From Spirochaetes bacterium GWB1_27_13 (GTDB lineage Bacteria; Spirochaetota; GWE2-31-10; MWDO01): a stretch of 52,819 bases of DNA. The stretch covers positions 1 to 52,819 of the forward strand of contig MIAN01000261.1 of assembly GCA_001829125.1 (NCBI GenBank), read 5' to 3'. Positions 47,957-52,819 of this stretch are shown piece after piece (the first letter of the stretch is position 1; each line of letters opens with the position of its first letter). A model generated the notes under the pieces. The model saw only the letters and a list, made by a program, of their open reading frames with translations, was not told where the DNA came from and made no database searches. The position numbers and the translations under genes are program-made.

Positions 47957-50194
47957 ATGAAATTAACGATAAAAAATAAAATGGTTTTTTCTATTGTTTC
48001 TATTGTTTCGATAATTTTGCCTATTGCTTTTATCATATTGTTTTTAAATGTAACATCTAATATTCAAAAGCAAGCCCTAAATAATGCCAAAATGATTTCT
48101 AAAGAACATAGTGGAATGATTGATATGGAATTAAATGATGCAATTGAGGCATTAAGAATAATTGCAGATATATCACATACTTTTGAAGAAATGCCAAATT
48201 CTACAAAAAGAGAGTCTTTTAAAGATTTATTAAAAACACTTATATTAAAAAATTCTAATTATTCTGCTGTTTGGACTATTTGGGAGCCAAACAGTTTTGA
48301 TAACAATGATAAGTTTTATATGAATAAAGAAGGATATGACAGTACAGGTAGATTTATACCAGTTTGGTATAGGGAGGGAGATGAAATTAAGCTTACCTAT
48401 GCAATGGGTTATGAAACACCTGGCGAAGGTGATTATTATTTAATACCAAAAGAAAAACAAATGGAAGTTATAATAGAGCCTTATTTTTATTCTTATACAG
48501 GTAAAAAAGAAGATCAAGTTTTAATGACAAGTATTGTTGTTCCAATTATCCATAAAGAAAAAGGTGAAGGATTAGAGGGCGTTGTTGGAGTAGATATAGT
48601 TTTATCAAAATATCAAGAAATGATAGAAAACATTAGACCTTATGAAACAGGATTTTCTGCTATTTTTTCAAATAATGGTGTACTAGTAGCACATTCTATT
48701 GCAAAAGAAAATATAGGTAAAGAGCTAAATATTGAAACTTACGGTAAAGAATTATCTGAACAAAATATAAAGGATATTAAAAAAAATATAAAAGAAGGTA
48801 AAGAACTTTATATAGAAAATTATTCTGAACTTGCAAAATCACAAGTATTTAGATATTATACGCCAATACAAGTTGGTAACTCAGATACTCCATGGTGTTT
48901 TACAGCTATTATTCCTTTAAATAAGATATATGAATCAAGTGGTTTATTGCAATTAAAAATATTATTAACTTCAACTTTTATATTTTTAATATTATTATTG
49001 ATAATCATTATTTCTATTATTGCAAAAATAATAGCAAAACCAATAATAAAAATAACTGATAATTTTAAAATTATTTCACAAGGAGAAGGTGATTTAACTC
49101 AAAAAGTAGAAGTTTATACAAAAGATGAAATTGGTGATCTCGGAAGATATTTTAATGAGTTTTTAGATAAATTAAATACTATTATTGTTAAATTAAAAGA
49201 AGTTGGCTCAAAAAGTCGTGATATTGGTAATAATCTTGCTACAAGTTCAGAAGAAGTTTCAGCTACAATTGAAGAAATAGCTTCTACTATGAATGCTATG
49301 TTAGAAAGAGTAGAATTTTTTAGCCAAGAAGTTGATGTTTCAAAAAATTCTATCCAACAAATAAACAAATTTATTGAAAATGTTGTTAGTTTGATAGAAG
49401 ATCAGTCTTCTGCTGTCAACCAGTCGTCTGCTGCGATTGAACAAATGATTGCATCTATAAATAATATCGAAATAGTTACAGAAGATAAAAAAAATCTTAC
49501 TGATAGTCTTGCAAATCTTGCTAAAAGCGGTGAAAAAGGAATGCTTAATACAGTAGCTTCTATTGAAGAAATATCAAGGTCAACAGAGGTTATATTTGAA
49601 ATGATCAAAGTAATTAATAATGTTGCAGAGCAAACAAATCTTTTGGCGATGAATGCCGCTATCGAGGCTGCACATGCTGGAGAGTTTGGAAAAGGATTTT
49701 CTGTTGTTGCTGGTGAAATTAGAAAACTTGCAGAAACGACTGCTTCTAATGCAAAATCTATTTCTACATCATTAAAAAGTATAACCGATAAAATAAAAAA
49801 TACTTCTAATACAACAAGAGAAACGGGTTCTACTATTAGTAAAATAATAGGTGGTATTACTGAAGTTTCTAATAGTATGAACGAAATGTTATCTGGTATG
49901 AAAGAAATTTCGATAGGTTCTCAACAAATTACTCAGTCTTTAAACAGTCTCATCAAAGTTACTGAAGATGTAAAATCTTCATCAAAAGAAATGAGAACTA
50001 AAACAAATGAAATAGACGAATCCATAAAACACATTTCTAATTTGGCTGCTGAAAATAAAAATGGAATTACTGAAGTTTCTTATGGAATTAACGAAATCTC
50101 TAAATCAACAGTAATGCTTGCAGATTTGAGTAGTAGTAACTCTCAAAATATACAGATATTAGAACAAGAAATATCAAGATTTAAAACAAAATAA
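47957..50194 (+). CDS. Methyl-accepting chemotaxis protein (Cache-like sensor, HAMP, MCP signal)
   Basis: [34 protein letters not shown] sensor; hairpin tip [42 protein letters not shown]. Confidence 0.9.
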   Translation: MKLTIKNKMVFSIVSIVSIILPIAFIILFLNVTSNIQKQALNNAKMISKEHSGMIDMELNDAIEALRIIADISHTFEEMPNSTKRESFKDLLKTLILKNSNYSAVWTIWEPNSFDNNDKFYMNKEGYDSTGRFIPVWYREGDEIKLTYAMGYETPGEGDYYLIPKEKQMEVIIEPYFYSYTGKKEDQVLMTSIVVPIIHKEKGEGLEGVVGVDIVLSKYQEMIENIRPYETGFSAIFSNNGVLVAHSIAKENIGKELNIETYGKELSEQNIKDIKKNIKEGKELYIENYSELAKSQVFRYYTPIQVGNSDTPWCFTAIIPLNKIYESSGLLQLKILLTSTFIFLILLLIIIISIIAKIIAKPIIKITDNFKIISQGEGDLTQKVEVYTKDEIGDLGRYFNEFLDKLNTIIVKLKEVGSKSRDIGNNLATSSEEVSATIEEIASTMNAMLERVEFFSQEVDVSKNSIQQINKFIENVVSLIEDQSSAVNQSSAAIEQMIASINNIEIVTEDKKNLTDSLANLAKSGEKGMLNTVASIEEISRSTEVIFEMIKVINNVAEQTNLLAMNAAIEAAHAGEFGKGFSVVAGEIRKLAETTASNAKSISTSLKSITDKIKNTSNTTRETGSTISKIIGGITEVSNSMNEMLSGMKEISIGSQQITQSLNSLIKVTEDVKSSSKEMRTKTNEIDESIKHISNLAAENKNGITEVSYGINEISKSTVMLADLSSSNSQNIQILEQEISRFKTK

Positions 50195-50209
50195 AATTAT
50201 AATTATAGT

Positions 50210-50238
50210 AAGCGACGATTTTACTCGTCGCTTTTTTT
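50210..50238 (+). terminator. Rho-independent terminator after the MCP gene
   Basis: AAGCGACGA-TTTTAC-TCGTCGCTT followed by TTTTT. Confidence 0.9.
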
Positions 50239-50291
50239 ATTTTTGAATAAGAAATATACCAACTATTAACGAATTTTAGCGATAGAAATAT

Positions 50292-50302
50292 GCTCTGTCC
50301 CA
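50292..50302 (-). repeat. Left copy of inverted flanking element (GCTCTGTCCCA)
   Basis: Exact reverse complement of TGGGACAGAGC at 51511-51521. Confidence 0.65.
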
Positions 50303-50400
50303 CGTATATGAAGGAACTGACCTAATTTAACTAATTTTTTTATCGCCAAAATCAGTTAATACTTTGTATAAATATTTTTAATAGATAATAAAAAAAATCA

Positions 50401-50429
50401 TTGACATTAGTAATAAAAATTATTATTAT
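50401..50429 (+). promoter_or_regulatory. Candidate promoter of the LacI-type regulator gene
   Basis: TTGACA, 17 nt, TATTAT; overlaps TTAGTAA...TTACTAA arms. Confidence 0.55.
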
Positions 50430-50462
50430 TTACTAAAAGGTTTTCGTAAAAAGAAAGAAAAT

Positions 50463-51455
50463 ATGAGTGTGAATATAAAAGAACTTGCAAAAATTATTGG
50501 CGTTTCTATTAGTACAATTTCAAAAGCTTTGAATGATAAAAGTGATATAAGTGAAGAATTAAAGGTAAAAATAAGAAATGCAGCGATTGAATATTCTTAT
50601 TCCCCAAATCCAATTGCAAAAAGGCTCGTTGCTAAAAAAACAAACACTCTTGGAGTATTTATCTTAAATAGAGATAATATTCCACTAAAACACTATTTTG
50701 AGTTTCAATTTTTGGATGGTATAATTAGAGAAGCAAATTTATATAACAATGATATATTGATTTTTACAAATACTAATGATTTATCATATAAAAAGTCATA
50801 TATTGATGAATGTAAAGAAAGAAAATTGGATGGAGCAATTTTTCTTGGTTTAAGAGAGGATGATCCTTTTTTTGAGAATATACAAACTTCATATATTCCT
50901 GTTTGTGCTGTGGATACTGAAATTTATGGTGAAAATGTCAGCTTTGTTAGCTCTGATAATAAGGGTGGCATTATCAAAGCATTAGAATATTTGTGGGAAC
51001 TTGGGCATAGAGATATTTTTTTTATATCAGGATGTCAAAATGCTTTTGTAAGTAACGAAAGACTTTACGGTTATAAATCTTTTATGGAAAGTAAGACTTT
51101 ATTCAACAAAGAGTATATTTTTGAAGGAAATTATAGTTTTGAGAGTGGTATTAGAGCAGGAGAACAACTATTAAATAAAAAAATAACAGCAGTTGTTTCT
51201 TCAAGTGATATGATGGCTTTGGGAATGATGCAATATCTAAAAAAAAATAATATTAGAATACCAGATGATATTTCGATAATAGGTTTTGATGATATAATAA
51301 GTTGTGAGCATTCTGAGCCATCTTTAACTACTATTGCACAAAATGTTGTTACTATGGGTAGAAAATCGGTTGATATTGTGTTAAATGGCAACAAAAGCCC
51401 AATTTTAGTTGAAACGGAGTTAATTATTAGAAATTCTTGTAAGAAAATTAATTAA
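50463..51455 (+). CDS. LacI-family transcriptional regulator
   Basis: NIKELAKIIGVSISTISKALNDKSDISEELKVKI HTH; GFDDIISCEHSEPSLTTIAQN effector domain. Confidence 0.92.
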   Translation: MSVNIKELAKIIGVSISTISKALNDKSDISEELKVKIRNAAIEYSYSPNPIAKRLVAKKTNTLGVFILNRDNIPLKHYFEFQFLDGIIREANLYNNDILIFTNTNDLSYKKSYIDECKERKLDGAIFLGLREDDPFFENIQTSYIPVCAVDTEIYGENVSFVSSDNKGGIIKALEYLWELGHRDIFFISGCQNAFVSNERLYGYKSFMESKTLFNKEYIFEGNYSFESGIRAGEQLLNKKITAVVSSSDMMALGMMQYLKKNNIRIPDDISIIGFDDIISCEHSEPSLTTIAQNVVTMGRKSVDIVLNGNKSPILVETELIIRNSCKKIN

Positions 51456-51460
51456 TTTTT

Positions 51461-51486
51461 TACTAAAAAACGAAAACGATTTAGTA
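51461..51486. promoter_or_regulatory. Candidate LacI-family operator 1
   Basis: TACTAAAAAACGAAAACGATTTAGTA: 7-bp TACTAAA/TTTAGTA arms around CGAAAACGATTT. Confidence 0.5.
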
Positions 51487-51510
51487 AGTAGACCTTGTAG
51501 CTCCGTCACT

Positions 51511-51521
51511 TGGGACAGAGC
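51511..51521 (+). repeat. Right copy of inverted flanking element (TGGGACAGAGC)
   Basis: Exact reverse complement of 50292-50302. Confidence 0.65.
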
Positions 51522-51565
51522 CAATAGAGTTTTTTATAATTTTAAATTTTTTGCATATCATTAAC

Positions 51566-51579
51566 CGAAAACGATTTCG
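51566..51579. promoter_or_regulatory. Candidate LacI-family operator 2
   Basis: CGAAAACGATTTCG, sharing CGAAAACGATTT with operator 1; upstream of the MATE gene. Confidence 0.5.
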
Positions 51580-51621
51580 ATGATTTGGCGAATTCATATT
51601 TTAAATAAATGGAGGAAAAAT

Positions 51622-52819
51622 ATGTTACCTTATGTAGAAAAAAAAGACTTTTATAGGAGATTGGTTTTTATTGCCATCCCTATTATTATTCAAAATTTTA
51701 TTTTATCTCTTCTTAATGCTGTGGATGTTATAATGGTAGGACAATTGGGTACTATTCCTATCGCAGGAGTTGGGCTTTCTAACCAAATATTTTTTCTTTT
51801 AACTTTTTTTGTTTTTGGGATTAATAGTAGTGCATCAATCTTTTGTTCTCAATATTGGGGAAAAAAAGATTTAAATAGCGTAAATAAAATATTTAAACTA
51901 TCATTTTTAGCAAGTTTTGCATTTGGATTTGTTTTTTTTATTGTTAGTTTCATGATACCTGATTTTATTCTAAGATTATACACTAATGATAAAGAAGTTA
52001 TCAATACGGGGATGGGTTATTTAAGAATTGTTTCAATTAGCTATCTATTCACAGTTATTACAAGTAATTTGGTTTCTATTTTACGCTCTATGGAAATTGT
52101 AAAGTCTGGAATGATCGTAAGTATTATTTCTCTATTTATAAATACAGGCTTGAATTATATTTTTATTTTTGGTAAATTTGGATTTCCTGCACTTGGTGTT
52201 TATGGTGCTGGACTTGCAACAGTAATAGCAAGAAGTATAGAGTTAATTCTTTTAATTTCACTTATATTAATAAGAAAATACCCATTAAAGTTAAATATTA
52301 AACAAATATTCATCATTGATAAAGAATTAGCCAAAAATTTCTTTAAAATAGCATTGCCAGTCATATTAAGTGAAATAGTTTGGTCAGTTGGCATCACTGT
52401 TTATAATGCAATATATGCTCGTATTGGGACAGAACAAATCGCAGCAATTAATATGGTTTCTACAATAGAAAGTCTTGGCTTTGTTTTATTTATAGGAATA
52501 TCTTCTGCAGGTGGAATATTAATTGGTAAAAAAATAGGTGAAAATAAAAATGATATAGCATTCAAACTATCAAAAAGAGTTTTGTTAATAGGAATGTTTG
52601 GAGCTATTCTAACTGGATTTTTTGTATTCCTCTTTAGAGATTTTATCTTTTCATTCTATAAAGTATCACCTGACACATTAATTTATGCAGAAAAAATATT
52701 GATAGTTTTATGTTGTGTCTTATGGCTTAAAGTTTCAAATATGATACTTTTTGTAGCAATTATACGAAGTGGTGGAGATACAAAATTTGAGTTTATCACA
52801 ATTTCTGCTTCTATGTGGC
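51622..52819 (+). CDS. MATE-family efflux transporter (truncated by window end)
   Basis: ATG after GGAGG; MLPYVEKKDFYRRLVFIAIPIIIQNFILSLLNAVDVIMVGQLGTIPIAGVGLSNQIFFLLTFFVFGINSSASIFCSQYWGKKD. Open to the window end. Confidence 0.85.
   Translation, partial: MLPYVEKKDFYRRLVFIAIPIIIQNFILSLLNAVDVIMVGQLGTIPIAGVGLSNQIFFLLTFFVFGINSSASIFCSQYWGKKDLNSVNKIFKLSFLASFAFGFVFFIVSFMIPDFILRLYTNDKEVINTGMGYLRIVSISYLFTVITSNLVSILRSMEIVKSGMIVSIISLFINTGLNYIFIFGKFGFPALGVYGAGLATVIARSIELILLISLILIRKYPLKLNIKQIFIIDKELAKNFFKIALPVILSEIVWSVGITVYNAIYARIGTEQIAAINMVSTIESLGFVLFIGISSAGGILIGKKIGENKNDIAFKLSKRVLLIGMFGAILTGFFVFLFRDFIFSFYKVSPDTLIYAEKILIVLCCVLWLKVSNMILFVAIIRSGGDTKFEFITISASMW

Overview
AT-rich 52.8-kb bacterial window, most likely spirochaetal: it has two giant SpiroCoCo-type coiled-coil genes and a DUF115/Maf motility-associated glycosyltransferase-like gene. 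Recognisable content, left to right: a GH13 alpha-amylase lipoprotein; a compact overlapping three-gene module (TerB_N/TerB/TerB_C protein, BrxD-like DUF2791 ATPase, BrxHI/Lhr-like helicase) with no BREX core genes in view; a methyltransferase and an acyltransferase; a Tat-type DUF362 protein coupled to a NapH-NapG-like polyferredoxin fusion; a minus-strand signalling block (CheB/CheR-PAS, HisKA_2 kinase, REC-HK-HPt hybrid); an OmpA-like protein; a response regulator with a C-terminal Cys4 tail; YD-repeat and EF-hand-like repeat exported proteins; a TrmH/RlmB-family methyltransferase; outer-membrane-like proteins; DUF115; SurA/PpiD-like; two SpiroCoCo genes (2993 aa and about 1464 aa); an MCP; a LacI-type regulator; and a truncated MATE transporter. 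Main unusual observations: (1) the giant coiled-coil protein contains an array of diverged modules whose lengths are locked at exactly 153 aa (459 nt), with an inserted run of exact 73-aa (219-nt) sub-modules, and its paralogue differs by two separate exact 11-aa deletions; (2) an 8-G tract abuts that gene's start codon, and loss of one G would put an upstream ATG in frame; (3) a terminator-like hairpin plus T tract lies inside the first codons of the DUF115 gene; (4) a dispersed 10-nt-period 'AATCTGTGTT...ATA' intergenic repeat often abuts gene starts; (5) two copies of an intergenic hairpin differ by compensatory base changes; (6) the TerB/BrxD-like/BrxHI-like three-gene cassette. All family calls come from recognising motifs by eye; no database search was run.
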